A DNA stretch of 64,000 bases, taken from Heyndrickxia ginsengihumi. Lineage in GTDB: Bacteria; Bacillota; Bacilli; Bacillales; Bacillaceae_C. How positions within the stretch are numbered: the stretch's first letter is position 1; each line of letters begins with the position of its first letter. The stretch covers positions 26,729-90,728 of the forward strand of contig NZ_JAAIWK010000014.1 of the NCBI RefSeq assembly GCF_011008565.1. The letters are read 5' to 3'. Shown in pieces: positions 44,654 through 53,629 of the stretch. The notes under the pieces were generated by a model. It did no database searches. It saw only the letters and a list, made by a program, of their open reading frames with translations, and was not told where the DNA came from. A program made the translations under genes and the position numbers.

Positions 44654-45130
44654 ATGTGGGAACATACTATAAAAGAGATTCTTGCCAATCTCACTGATCA
44701 GCAATGGAGAATTGTCTTTAATAAGGAAGACTTACAGATGAAGATCATTAATGACCGAGCTGAAGAGATGGATATAGAGTCATTAGAAATTGTATTAGGG
44801 GAGTTGGGAGACTATGTTCAACGTCTGAAATCAAAAGATGGCCTACCGTTAAAAGCACCTATAGATGAATTTAATCAAAGAAGATTAGGGATTAACGGCT
44901 ACACACTCATCAATGATCAACAATATGGGGATTATCGTGATATTTTCGAAGTATTTTATGATCAAGCAAATATTTTTAGAATGAATCGATATACCATCGA
45001 TCAGGAGAAAAATTTGATTTTTAGTGATATTAGCTTTAATGCCTATATAAATGCTGAAGAGGCTGAAACATTATTGCCATTGATTACGCAGTATTTAAAT
45101 AATATAAAGAAACGTTCGAAACTATGCTGA
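44654..45130 (+). CDS. Hypothetical protein in the Zur-box operon
   Basis: The start is ATG 44654, 10 bases after GGGAGG; upstream ATGs lie in or before that site. I do not recognise this 158-residue soluble acidic protein. It opens MWEHTIKEILANLTDQQWRI and has ISFNAYINAEEAETLLPLIT near the end. There are no signal peptide, membrane helix or cysteine metal motifs; the only cysteine is the last residue. It is probably co-transcribed with dcd (40-base gap with its own TAGGAGGAG) behind two Zur-box-like sites, which suggests a role in zinc limitation. Confidence 0.75.
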   Translation: MWEHTIKEILANLTDQQWRIVFNKEDLQMKIINDRAEEMDIESLEIVLGELGDYVQRLKSKDGLPLKAPIDEFNQRRLGINGYTLINDQQYGDYRDIFEVFYDQANIFRMNRYTIDQEKNLIFSDISFNAYINAEEAETLLPLITQYLNNIKKRSKLC

Positions 45131-45170
45131 CCGATAGCAACGATTTTAAAGTAAATAGTAGGAGGAGAAC

Positions 45171-45752
45171 ATGATTCTATCTGATAAAGGGATTAAACAA
45201 AAGATTGAGTTAGGAAAGTTAGTCATTGATCCATTTGCTGCCTCTCAAGTTCAACCAGCGTCAATTGATCTGCGGTTAGGTGACCACTTTTTGATATTGG
45301 ATAAGTATCGTACTTCACATATATCACTTAATGAACCTGCAACATATATGAAAATGAAGGAAAAGAGCATCACCATTCCTCCGCAAACATTTTTACTAGC
45401 AACTACGGTGGAATCGATTCAATTAGCAAATAATATAACGGCTTTTGTAGAAGGAAGAAGTTCAATTGGACGGCTTGGTCTCTTTGTTCAAAATGCCGGA
45501 TGGATCGATCCCGGATTTTGTGGAACGATCACATTAGAATTGTTTAATGCAAATTGTGTTCCGATCACATTAGAAGCAGGCAGAAGGATTTGCCAACTTG
45601 TCATTGCTGAACTAGATCAGGATGCATCCCCATATAAAGGCAAATATTCAGGACAGTGGGGGGCAACTGAAAGCCGTATTTATTTAGAGCATGATGCTGA
45701 ACCTTGTTCTAATAAACAAATGAATTGTTCAAAACTTAGTATCTTTGATTAG
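45171..45752 (+). CDS. dcd: dCTP deaminase (Dcd)
   Basis: The 193-residue protein has the marks of Dcd in the dUTPase superfamily: PASIDLRLGDHFLI, FVEGRSSIGRLGLFVQNAGW (phosphate-binding R and S), IDPGFCGTITLELFN with the catalytic glutamate, ICQLVIAELD and KYSGQWGATES. It deaminates dCTP to dUTP, or to dUMP in bifunctional forms, without a zinc ion. Bacillus normally makes dUMP with the zinc enzyme dCMP deaminase (ComEB), so dcd behind Zur boxes fits a zinc-free substitute. The C-terminal tail after SRIYLEHD is unrelated to the core. Confidence 0.9.
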   Translation: MILSDKGIKQKIELGKLVIDPFAASQVQPASIDLRLGDHFLILDKYRTSHISLNEPATYMKMKEKSITIPPQTFLLATTVESIQLANNITAFVEGRSSIGRLGLFVQNAGWIDPGFCGTITLELFNANCVPITLEAGRRICQLVIAELDQDASPYKGKYSGQWGATESRIYLEHDAEPCSNKQMNCSKLSIFD

Positions 45753-45908
45753 AAAAATAGACATTGCTTAATAACTGTTTTGAAAAAGAAGAAACGACAT
45801 CCCTAATGATTAGTTCAAGCGTGAACAACATTCCAATGTGGGAACTGGATTGAAGTTTCATCAATAATGTAGTCTTCTTGTATTTTCATAGAAAATATTA
45901 TATAATTT

Positions 45909-45929
45909 AAATCGTAATCATTACGATTT
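45909..45929. promoter_or_regulatory. Zur box before rpsN (perfect)
   Basis: AAATCGTAAT-C-ATTACGATTT is an exact palindrome and matches the Bacillus Zur consensus. It lies 19 bases before the start of the zinc-free S14 gene and just after a TATAAT-like box (45901-45906). Confidence 0.9.
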
Positions 45930-45947
45930 ATTAAAGGAGGAAATAGC

Positions 45948-46217
45948 ATGGCTAAAAAATCAAAAATAGCTAAACATTTAAAACAGCAGGCTCTTGTCGA
46001 AAAATATGCAGAGTTACGTAGAGAGCTTAAAGCAAAAGGGGATTATATCGGACTAAGTAAGCTTCCGCGTGATTCTTCTCCGACTCGTGTACATAATCGT
46101 TGCCGCTTAACAGGGCGTCCGCATGGTTATTTACGAAAATTTGAAATGTCACGGATTGCATTTCGTGAATTAGCACATAAAGGACAAATACCGGGTGTTA
46201 AAAAGTCGAGTTGGTAG
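45948..46217 (+). CDS. rpsN: Zinc-independent 30S ribosomal protein S14 (RpsN2/YhzA type)
   Basis: The 89 residues start [14 protein letters not shown] and include [20 protein letters not shown] and [20 protein letters not shown]. The CxxC zinc pairs of the housekeeping S14 are absent; only one cysteine remains. In B. subtilis this C- form (rpsNB) is repressed by Zur and replaces the zinc form in starvation. The perfect Zur box and AAAGGAGG directly upstream show the same control here. Confidence 0.95.
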   Translation: MAKKSKIAKHLKQQALVEKYAELRRELKAKGDYIGLSKLPRDSSPTRVHNRCRLTGRPHGYLRKFEMSRIAFRELAHKGQIPGVKKSSW

Positions 46218-46323
46218 AATTTAAATAGCGTGTAACATACTAATTGAATTAATGAATGCTGAAAAGAACGATTACATGCAACAGACGTTATTTGAGGATC
46301 ATCGTAACATCGTTATATCAATA

Positions 46324-46344
46324 AAATCGTAATCGTTACGATTT
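46324..46344. promoter_or_regulatory. Zur box before zagA (perfect)
   Basis: AAATCGTAAT-C-GTTACGATTT is a palindrome with the Zur consensus, changed only at one central position, 19 bases before the zagA start. The gap 46218-46323 holds nothing else. Confidence 0.9.
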
Positions 46345-46363
46345 GAAATAGGAGATGGAGTAA

Positions 46364-47563
46364 ATGAAAAAAATCCCAGTAACTGTTTTGTCAGGATATT
46401 TAGGATCCGGAAAAACAACTTTGTTAAATCATCTTTTAAACAGTGACCATGGCTTTAAAGTTGCGGTCGTTGTAAACGATATGAGTGAGGTAAATATTGA
46501 TGCAGAACTAATAAAAGAAGGAGGTTTCACGCGAACGGATGAAAAATTAGTAGAAATGTCCAACGGCTGCATTTGCTGTACATTACGAGAAGATTTGCTG
46601 ATTGAAATTGATAAATTATCGCGGATAGAAGGGATTGATTATATATTAATCGAATCATCCGGCATCAGCGAACCAGTGCCTGTTGCCCAAACATTCACTT
46701 ATTACGATCCAGATTTGAACATTGATTTATCAGAGCGGACAAAGCTAGATACGATGGTTACCGTTGTAGATGCCAACCGTTTTTGGAGTGATTATAACTC
46801 TGGTCAATCATTGGTGGATAGGCAGCAAGGCATTTCTGAACAAGATGAACGTGAGATTGCAGATTTATTGATTGATCAAATTGAATTTTGCAATGTTTTA
46901 ATTTTAAATAAGTGTGACTTGCTTGAGAAGAATGAAATTGAAATGATTGAACGTGTTTTACGGATACTTCAGCCGAGTGCGAAGATCATCAAAACGGAGC
47001 ATGGTAAAGTTAATCCAGAGGAAATTCTAAATACTGGTTTATTTGATTTTGAGCAAGCAAGCCGTTCTGCTGGCTGGATAAAAGAATTAGAGTTAGGTGC
47101 TGATCAACATACACCAGAAACGGATGAGTACGGGATATCCTCTTTTGTCTATAACCGTCGTTTACCATTCCATTCAATGCGCTTTCATAGATGGATGACT
47201 GAACGGTTACCTTATAATGTTGTTCGGGCAAAAGGTTTTGCATGGTGCGCAACGAGAAATTCGTTTGCATTATTAGTGGAGCAAGCGGGTTCAAGTATAT
47301 CCATTCAGCCATTATCTTATTGGGTCGCTGCCTTGCCGGAAGAACAGCAAAGACGGATTTTTCGTGACAATCCCAATGTTTTAGACAGTTGGGACCCTGA
47401 ATACGGGGATCGAAATACTCGCCTTGTTTTTATTGGACTGGATTTAGATCGGGAAGAAATCGAAAAAGAATTGGATGAGTGCCTTTTGACATATGAGGAG
47501 ATGAATGAAGATTGGAATCGGCTTCCAGATCCATTTCATTGGACAATCAGTTACCAATATTAA
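46364..47563 (+). CDS. zagA: COG0523 GTP-dependent zinc metallochaperone ZagA (YciC)
   Basis: This G3E GTPase of 399 residues has GYLGSGKTTLLNHLL (Walker A, 11-18), EMSNGCICCTLREDL (the CxCC metal site, 68-72), ESSGISEPVPVAQTF (Walker B region) and VLILNKCDLL (NKxD). The C-terminal CobW domain (ISSFVYNRRLPFHSMRFHRW onward) is complete. B. subtilis ZagA is induced by zinc starvation through Zur and delivers zinc to FolE. ATG 46364 follows AGGAGATGG. A perfect Zur box lies directly upstream. Confidence 0.94.
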   Translation: MKKIPVTVLSGYLGSGKTTLLNHLLNSDHGFKVAVVVNDMSEVNIDAELIKEGGFTRTDEKLVEMSNGCICCTLREDLLIEIDKLSRIEGIDYILIESSGISEPVPVAQTFTYYDPDLNIDLSERTKLDTMVTVVDANRFWSDYNSGQSLVDRQQGISEQDEREIADLLIDQIEFCNVLILNKCDLLEKNEIEMIERVLRILQPSAKIIKTEHGKVNPEEILNTGLFDFEQASRSAGWIKELELGADQHTPETDEYGISSFVYNRRLPFHSMRFHRWMTERLPYNVVRAKGFAWCATRNSFALLVEQAGSSISIQPLSYWVAALPEEQQRRIFRDNPNVLDSWDPEYGDRNTRLVFIGLDLDREEIEKELDECLLTYEEMNEDWNRLPDPFHWTISYQY

Positions 47564-47651
47564 ATAGAACAAAGTTGAAACAAGTGCTAGTTACAGTTCT
47601 TTCTAAGTTTATAGAAACGAGGATTAAAATTGGTAAATGAACAGCCGCTAA

Positions 47652-47692
47652 CAAACAAACCCTACCTTTTAACAAGGTAGGGTTTGTTTTAG
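47652..47692. terminator. Bidirectional terminator between zagA and gndA
   Basis: AAACAAACCCTACCTT and AAGGTAGGGTTTGTTT are perfect inverse arms with A and T runs for both convergent genes. Confidence 0.92.
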
Positions 47693-47710
47693 TTTTATAA
47701 TGCTTGATGA

Positions 47711-49123
47711 TTATTTTTCTAGCCATTCTGTGTGGAAAATGCCTTCTTTATCAACACGTTGATAAGTATGTGCACCAAAATAATCACGTTGTGCTTGTAA
47801 TAGGTTAGCTGGCAACGTTTCAGAACGATAGCTGTCATAGTATGCAAGTGCAGCAGATAAGGTTGGTACAGGTACACCATTTTTAACAGCTGTAGTTACG
47901 ATTTCACGAAGTGCATCTTGGTAGCTTTCTACAATTTCTTTAAAGTACGGATCAAGTAAAAGATTTTTAAGATTTGCATCACGATCGTAAGCATCTTTAA
48001 TTTTTTGTAGGAATTGGGCACGGATGATACAGCCGCCACGGAAAATCATCGCAATTTCGCCGTAATTTAAATCCCAATTATATTCTTCAGAAGCTACACG
48101 CATTTGCGCAAAACCTTGAGCGTATGAGCAAATTTTACTCATATATAATGCTTTACGAACTAATTCGATAAATGCTTTTTTATCTCCAGTAAATGCAGCT
48201 GCGCTAGGACCTTTAAGGAGCTTGCTTGCAGCGACGCGTTCATCTTTCAATGCAGAAATAAAACGAGCAAAAACAGACTCTGTAATTAATGGAAGTGGAA
48301 CACCTAAGTCAAGTGCGCTTTGGCTTGTCCATTTACCAGTTCCTTTTTGACCCGCAGTATCAAGGATAACATCAACAAGTGGTTTTCCTGTTTCAGGATC
48401 ATTTTTAGTGAAAATATCGGCAGTAATTTCAATTAGATAACTGTCTAATTCACCTTTGTTCCATTCAGAAAATACTTCATGTAATTCTTGTGCATTAAGT
48501 CCTAAAATATTTTTTAATAAGAAGTAAGACTCAGAAATAAGCTGCATATCGCCATATTCAATGCCATTATGCACCATTTTTACATAGTGTCCAGCACCAT
48601 CTGGTCCAATATAAGTTGTACATGGATCTCCATCAACTTTTGCAGCGATATCTTTAAAGATTGGAGCAACTAAATCATAAGCTTCTTTTTGTCCACCAGG
48701 CATAATTGAAGGACCTTTTAGCGCGCCTTCTTCACCGCCAGAAACACCCGTACCGATGAAATGGATGCCAAGTTCACTTAATTCTTTGTTGCGGCGAATC
48801 GTATCTTGGAAGAATGTGTTACCACCGTCAATGACGATATCACCTTTATCAAGCAATGGTTTTAATTGTTCAATCGTTGCGTCTGTTGGTTTTCCAGCTT
48901 TAACCATTAATAAAATTTTACGCGGTGATTCTAGAGATTGAACAAACTCTTCAAGAGTATAATATCCAACAATATTTTTACCTGCTGTTTCACTTAGCAT
49001 TTCATCTGTCTTTTGACGAGAACGGTTAAAAACGGATACAGTGTAGCCACGGCTTTCGATATTCATAGCAAGATTTTTGCCCATTACCGCTAAACCGATA
49101 ACACCGATTTGTTGTTTACTCAT
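47711..49123 (-). CDS. gndA: 6-phosphogluconate dehydrogenase, decarboxylating
   Basis: This pentose phosphate enzyme of 470 residues converts 6-phosphogluconate to ribulose-5-phosphate with NADP+. [20 protein letters not shown] is the cofactor loop, with N-R-S after the second strand as in NADP forms. [19 protein letters not shown] and [17 protein letters not shown] hold the catalytic lysine/substrate sites. The start is preceded by GAGGTGGC. The size and sequence match GndA (YqjI) of B. subtilis. Confidence 0.95.
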   Translation of the reverse strand: MSKQQIGVIGLAVMGKNLAMNIESRGYTVSVFNRSRQKTDEMLSETAGKNIVGYYTLEEFVQSLESPRKILLMVKAGKPTDATIEQLKPLLDKGDIVIDGGNTFFQDTIRRNKELSELGIHFIGTGVSGGEEGALKGPSIMPGGQKEAYDLVAPIFKDIAAKVDGDPCTTYIGPDGAGHYVKMVHNGIEYGDMQLISESYFLLKNILGLNAQELHEVFSEWNKGELDSYLIEITADIFTKNDPETGKPLVDVILDTAGQKGTGKWTSQSALDLGVPLPLITESVFARFISALKDERVAASKLLKGPSAAAFTGDKKAFIELVRKALYMSKICSYAQGFAQMRVASEEYNWDLNYGEIAMIFRGGCIIRAQFLQKIKDAYDRDANLKNLLLDPYFKEIVESYQDALREIVTTAVKNGVPVPTLSAALAYYDSYRSETLPANLLQAQRDYFGAHTYQRVDKEGIFHTEWLEK

Positions 49124-49522
49124 GTAGCCACCTCATTAGTTAAAATTATGTAAAAACAACTTCACCATATGCAATATTTTATTCGGTATGCATATTTATT
49201 GGAAGTTTTTCTTTATTGTACCAAGTTTTATTCCATTTATAAATGAAAAAGCTTTAAATATGAAAAAAATTTTCTTTCTCAGTGCATATAAATGATTTTT
49301 GATTTCAATCATTATTCATTTTTGTAATGATTCAGTATAATAATGGGTGTGTTCTATTTGAGAAAAAGGTTTAAAATAGAATAATTGTGCCGGATTGTTT
49401 ATGTTAATCTTGGTATATACATGTTTAATATGTGAACATGTCAAGTGAGTATATGACCTGTGTGGTTTTAGATATATTGACATTAAGGACTCAACATTTT
49501 TGTTTTAAAGGAGGGATTGGGA
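49124..49522. other. Divergent intergenic region between gndA and the DUF1450 gene
   Basis: About 400 AT-rich bases that must contain both promoters. I see no ORF with a ribosome binding site, no terminator-like hairpin and no repeat of note. Confidence 0.5.
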
Positions 49523-49765
49523 TTGGGTATTGTCATTGTGGAAATTTGTGAAGGAAGTCTTATCAATGCGATTGATATTGAAAAAGAATTAGAATCCCAA
49601 TATCCAGAAGTAGCAGTTATTATGAATGAATGCTTAATGGCGTGTGGAACTTGTACGTATAGTCCTTTTGCGATTGTCAATGGCAAAAAGATATTTGCGA
49701 AAACGATTGACGAATGCGTAAAAAAAATTAAAGAGCAAATTGAAATTGAATTAGCAAATGTATAA
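49523..49765 (+). CDS. DUF1450 family protein (YuzB-like)
   Basis: TTG 49523 is the start, 8 bases after AAGGAGG; TTG 49517 overlaps the site. The 80-residue product has the family core IVEICEGSLIN...ECLMACGTCTYSPFAIVNG, in which three cysteines (CLMACGTC) suggest a redox or metal site in a thioredoxin-like fold. It is related to B. subtilis YuzB but clearly a different member. The function is unknown. Confidence 0.82.
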   Translation: MGIVIVEICEGSLINAIDIEKELESQYPEVAVIMNECLMACGTCTYSPFAIVNGKKIFAKTIDECVKKIKEQIEIELANV

Positions 49766-49982
49766 GGATGAAAAAATGTACTCGTTCCTTTACCGTTAAT
49801 ATATTATAATGGTGTATTGAGTGGATCATATTGACGAAAAAGTATCGCATCCATTTCTATTCAATTGTTAAAAATGTGGTTAACATGGATCACTTTATTT
49901 TTTATTTATATGATAGTGTAAAAGTGATAGTAACATGTACGTAAAGAGAAAATGTTATAACAACGAGAAAAAGGAGAAAAAA

Positions 49983-50894
49983 ATGGTTGAATCAACTGTT
50001 TATCAAGAATTATCGGACTTGATCAATCCAAGCCAAGTATTTGAAAATGCGCCTTTAAGCAAATATACGTTTACAAAAACAGGCGGAAATGCGGACTTTT
50101 TAGTATTCCCGACTACATACGAAGAAGTGAAAAAGACAGTTCAATATGCAGTGAAAAAAAATATTCCATACACCATATTAGGAAATGGCTCTAATCTTAT
50201 TATAAAAGATGGTGGGATTAGAGGAATTGTCTTAATATTAACGAAGCTAAGTCAGATCTATCATGAAGGCAATGATATCATTGCTCAAAGTGGTGCTGCA
50301 ATTATTGATGTCTCTAGGTATGCTTTAAAACAACATCTTACGGGTCTCGAATTTGCTTGTGGGATTCCCGGATCAGTCGGTGGAGCTTTGTTTATGAATG
50401 CAGGAGCTTATGGCGGTGAGGTTAAAGATGTGTTGACAAGTGCACTTGTGCTAACAAGTACTGGTGAACTGTTACGTATGGAAAAGAGTGATTTTGAATT
50501 TAGTTACCGCTCAAGCGCGATTGCAAAGCATCATTATATTGTACTTGAAGGGACATTTAGTTTACAGCCCGGAGATGTAAATAAAATAAAAGAAAAAATG
50601 GATGAATTGACCTATCTTAGGGAATCGAAACAGCCACTTGAATATCCGTCTTGTGGAAGTGTGTTTAAAAGGCCGCCAGGATATTTTGCTGGTAAATTAA
50701 TTCAAGACAGCGGATTGCAAGGAAAGCAAATTGGCGGTGTTCAAGTATCAACAAAACATGCTGGCTTTATGGTAAATGTAGATCATGGAACGGCTACTGA
50801 TTATATGAATTTAATTAAGTATGTACAACGGACAGTAAAAGAAAAATTTGACGTTGATTTAGAAACGGAAGTAAAAATTATCGGCGAAGACTAA
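49983..50894 (+). CDS. murB: UDP-N-acetylenolpyruvoylglucosamine reductase
   Basis: ATG 49983 follows AAAAAGGAG; the product has 303 residues, the length of B. subtilis MurB. It reduces UDP-GlcNAc-enolpyruvate to UDP-MurNAc with NADPH and FAD in peptidoglycan synthesis. [20 protein letters not shown] and [20 protein letters not shown] are the FAD-binding loops, [22 protein letters not shown] the pyrophosphate loop, and [13 protein letters not shown] has the catalytic serine. The short type IIb form is usual in Firmicutes. Confidence 0.94.
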   Translation: MVESTVYQELSDLINPSQVFENAPLSKYTFTKTGGNADFLVFPTTYEEVKKTVQYAVKKNIPYTILGNGSNLIIKDGGIRGIVLILTKLSQIYHEGNDIIAQSGAAIIDVSRYALKQHLTGLEFACGIPGSVGGALFMNAGAYGGEVKDVLTSALVLTSTGELLRMEKSDFEFSYRSSAIAKHHYIVLEGTFSLQPGDVNKIKEKMDELTYLRESKQPLEYPSCGSVFKRPPGYFAGKLIQDSGLQGKQIGGVQVSTKHAGFMVNVDHGTATDYMNLIKYVQRTVKEKFDVDLETEVKIIGED

Positions 50895-50949
50895 TACAAA
50901 ATCGGCTTGCTATTAAGTTAGGCAAGAGGATGAAAAGGAGGTTTCGTTT

Positions 50950-51870
50950 ATGTATTATCAATCAGTATTAGATGTAATCGGAAACACACCAATTGTGAAA
51001 TTAAACAATGTGTCAGACGAGGAGAGCGCTTCTATTTATATGAAATTAGAGTCTTTTAATCCAGGTGGAAGCATCAAAGATAGAGCAGCAATAAATATGA
51101 TTCTTCAAGCTGAAAAGGAAGGAAAAATCCAACCTGGTAAAAGCGTTATTATCGAACCAACATCAGGGAATACGGGAATTGGCCTTGCAATGGTATGTGC
51201 GGCAAAGGGATACCGCTGTATTATTACAATGCCTGACAATGCTACTGTTGAAAGAGTACGATTATTAAAGGCTTATGGAGCGGAAGTCCATCTTACGCCT
51301 TTTAGTAAAAGGATGAAAGGATCAATTGATGAGGCGTATGAAATTGCGAAAGACATAAAAGATAGCTTTATCCCGATGCAATTTGATAACCCTGCAAATG
51401 CGGATGCCCATCGAAAAACAACTGCCGTAGAAATCGAAGAGGCTTTCGAAGGCAAGCTTGATGCCCTCATATTAACTGCTGGTACAGGCGGTACGGTGAC
51501 AGGTGTTGGTGAAGAACTGAAAAAGCGCATGCCGAATTTAAAGATTTATGTTGTAGAGCCAGCTGGTTCTCCTGTTCTTTCAGGAGGAAAGCCAGGCCCT
51601 CATAATATTCCTGGCACAGGGCCAGGATTTATTCCTTCGATTTTAAATCAACATATTTATGATGAAATCTTGTTAATTAAAGATGAAGAGGCCCACGAAA
51701 TGGCTTTGGAGTTAGGAAGAAAAGAGGGAATTTTAGTAGGAGCTTCAGGTGCTGCCTCGGCATTTTTTGCAGTGAAAATGGCAAAAAAGCTTCCTAAAGA
51801 TGCGAACGTATTATGTATTGCCCCTGACACAGGTGAGCGGTATTTGTCGTCTGATTTATTTTTAGAATAA
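50950..51870 (+). CDS. cysK: Cysteine synthase family protein (O-acetylserine thiol-lyase)
   Basis: This fold-type II PLP enzyme of 306 residues has the lysine in NPGGSIKDRAA, the phosphate/acceptor loop EPTSGNTGIGLAM, the glycine loop LTAGTGGTVTGVGEELK and LVGASGAASAFFAVKMA near the end. It forms cysteine from O-acetylserine and sulfide. Firmicutes often carry several paralogues (CysK, YtkP), and it could be the second one, so the symbol is given with reserve. ATG 50950 follows AAGGAGG. Confidence 0.85.
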   Translation: MYYQSVLDVIGNTPIVKLNNVSDEESASIYMKLESFNPGGSIKDRAAINMILQAEKEGKIQPGKSVIIEPTSGNTGIGLAMVCAAKGYRCIITMPDNATVERVRLLKAYGAEVHLTPFSKRMKGSIDEAYEIAKDIKDSFIPMQFDNPANADAHRKTTAVEIEEAFEGKLDALILTAGTGGTVTGVGEELKKRMPNLKIYVVEPAGSPVLSGGKPGPHNIPGTGPGFIPSILNQHIYDEILLIKDEEAHEMALELGRKEGILVGASGAASAFFAVKMAKKLPKDANVLCIAPDTGERYLSSDLFLE

Positions 51871-51875
51871 TACAG

Positions 51876-51932
51876 TGAGAGCTGTCTCATTTTCTTCAAA
51901 AATTGCCAATTCATGTTTGAGACAGCTCTTGA
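51876..51932. terminator. Bidirectional terminator after cysK
   Basis: GAGAGCTGTCTCA and TGAGACAGCTCTT form a long stem between the convergent cysK and hypothetical genes. Confidence 0.82.
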
Positions 51933-51934
51933 TC

Positions 51935-52270
51935 TTATTTTCTTCTAATGTCGACTAATTTGTTGCCTTTCCATTTAATTTTTACTTTTTCTTTAACTTC
52001 ATAATCTAAATAAGTATGACAATCTAAATCTAGTATTTTTCCATTACTAAATTGCATTGCACAATAAGGTTTAGATGTACTAGTAGGAACAGAAATCTTT
52101 TTTTTCGTTGTAACGCCTACCGCTTTTGAATTGTTTTTAGGATTCGCAGCATAGTATTTTTCTACGATTGTCACCCTATGATACCCTTTGTTCGGGATAT
52201 GGATCAAAAGGCAAATTAAAATAATGATACCTATTCCTAATAAAATCGATTTGATTGTAATTCCATTCAT
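51935..52270 (-). CDS. Hypothetical membrane-anchored or secreted protein
   Basis: This 111-residue protein has one N-terminal hydrophobic helix (IKSILLGIGIIILICLLIHI) and a small basic exported domain (AMQFSNGKILDLDCHTYLDY, KVKIKWKGNKLVDIRRK) that looks like a compact beta fold with two cysteines. The start ATG has GTAGGAA before it. I do not recognise the family. It is likely bound to the outer face of the membrane. Confidence 0.7.
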   Translation of the reverse strand: MNGITIKSILLGIGIIILICLLIHIPNKGYHRVTIVEKYYAANPKNNSKAVGVTTKKKISVPTSTSKPYCAMQFSNGKILDLDCHTYLDYEVKEKVKIKWKGNKLVDIRRK

Positions 52271-52424
52271 TTCCTACCCTCAATTAACTATTTTTTACTA
52301 GTTTATTAATTTCCTATGAAGAATATGCTTAAACATAGTCGATTTTGAGTCTATTTCAGAGATTTCCAAACTAGAATGGAAACTATCTATTTTTAGATAT
52401 TGTCGTTCCAGCGGTATATGAAAA

Positions 52425-52540
52425 AGTTGATTGGAGCGGAAAAAGCGAGAATTCTGCAAGAAAAGAGGAAGTGAGGAGACACCAAAATTGTAAAGCGCAA
52501 TGACGCTCAGCATCCGCCCGCGGAAAGTGAGTTTCCTGAA
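52425..52540 (+). repeat. Dispersed Bacillaceae repeat (diverged)
   Basis: TTGGAGCGGAAAAAGCGAGA at the left and CATCCGCCCGCGGAAAGTGA at the right are the two ends of the repeat core; the middle is worn. The rest of the 420-base gap 52271-52690 has no supported gene; the frames seen there come from the repeat. Confidence 0.6.
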
Positions 52541-52690
52541 GCAAAAATCAAATCTTCCTTTTTTCGATAAGAAAGCGACGATGTTGATAAAAATGACTTT
52601 GGAAAAAAACGACAAATTTTATAAACGTTTTGAAACCTTTTTAGAGGGAAAACGTATTAATAGTATAAGCAAAAAGAAAGGGAGGGCATT

Positions 52691-53629
52691 ATGAGCAATA
52701 TTATCTTATCCGTCAAAGATTTAACGAAAAAAATTAAATCAAAGACGATTGTCGATCATGTTAGCTTTGAGGTAAAGAAAGGAGAGATATTTGGGTTATT
52801 AGGTCCTAATGGTGCAGGGAAAACAACCATTATCCGTATGATTGTTGGACTCATCAACAAGACAGCAGGAGAAGTTTCAATAAATGGATATAATTTGGAT
52901 AGTAAGTACACACAAGCAATGAACCAAATTGGGGCAATTGTTGAAAACCCCGAATTTTATAATTATATGTCCGGTTACAAAAATTTACTTCACTATAAAC
53001 GGATGTCAGAAAAGGACTTACCGAATGATAGAATTTATGAAGTGGCGAAATTGTTGAAAATCGACCACGCTTTAAAACAAAAGGTAAAAACTTATTCATT
53101 AGGAATGAGACAAAGGCTTGGTGTTGCTCAAGCAATTTTACATAGTCCATCTGTATTAATTTTAGATGAGCCCACAAATGGGTTAGATCCTCAAGGAATA
53201 CGCGAATTTCGTGAAAATTTGCGGGAGTTAACAAAACACGGAGTCTCGATTTTAATTTCATCACACTTGCTTTCCGAGATGGAATTAATGTGCGATCGCT
53301 ATGCAATCATTGAACAAGGAAAATTAATTCATATTGAATCTATGAATGAAACGACTAACTTAGAGGAGGACTTACTGCGGGAAGTAACATTCACAACTGA
53401 TGATAGTGAACAAGCGCAAAAAGTAATAAAAGAAGCTAAAAATATCCCTGTTAATGTCCTTAGCCCAACACAAATATCGGTTTCAATCACGTACAATGAA
53501 ATTGCAGATATGAATAAACTATTAGTAGAGAATGACAGAAAAGTTTTTGAAATTGTTTTTGTGAAGAAAACGTTAGAAGACCGATTCCTAGAGTTAACCA
53601 ATCAAAGTACGGAGGTGAATCCATTATGA
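52691..53629 (+). CDS. ABC transporter ATP-binding protein (BcrA-like)
   Basis: The single ABC domain of 312 residues has LLGPNGAGKTTIIRMIVGL (Walker A), YSLGMRQRLGVAQAIL (signature) and VLILDEPTNGLDPQGI (Walker B). The C-terminal extension of about 90 residues is typical of ABC-2 exporters such as BcrA. ATG 52691 follows AAAGGGAGGGC. The stop overlaps the start of the permease gene (ATGA), so the two subunits are co-translated. No two-component genes stand next to it. Confidence 0.9.
   Translation: MSNIILSVKDLTKKIKSKTIVDHVSFEVKKGEIFGLLGPNGAGKTTIIRMIVGLINKTAGEVSINGYNLDSKYTQAMNQIGAIVENPEFYNYMSGYKNLLHYKRMSEKDLPNDRIYEVAKLLKIDHALKQKVKTYSLGMRQRLGVAQAILHSPSVLILDEPTNGLDPQGIREFRENLRELTKHGVSILISSHLLSEMELMCDRYAIIEQGKLIHIESMNETTNLEEDLLREVTFTTDDSEQAQKVIKEAKNIPVNVLSPTQISVSITYNEIADMNKLLVENDRKVFEIVFVKKTLEDRFLELTNQSTEVNPL

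Noticed and set aside
52298..52694. Two overlapping frames in the gap before the BcrA-like gene
   Set aside because: Both arise from the dispersed repeat at 52425-52540 and lack credible starts.
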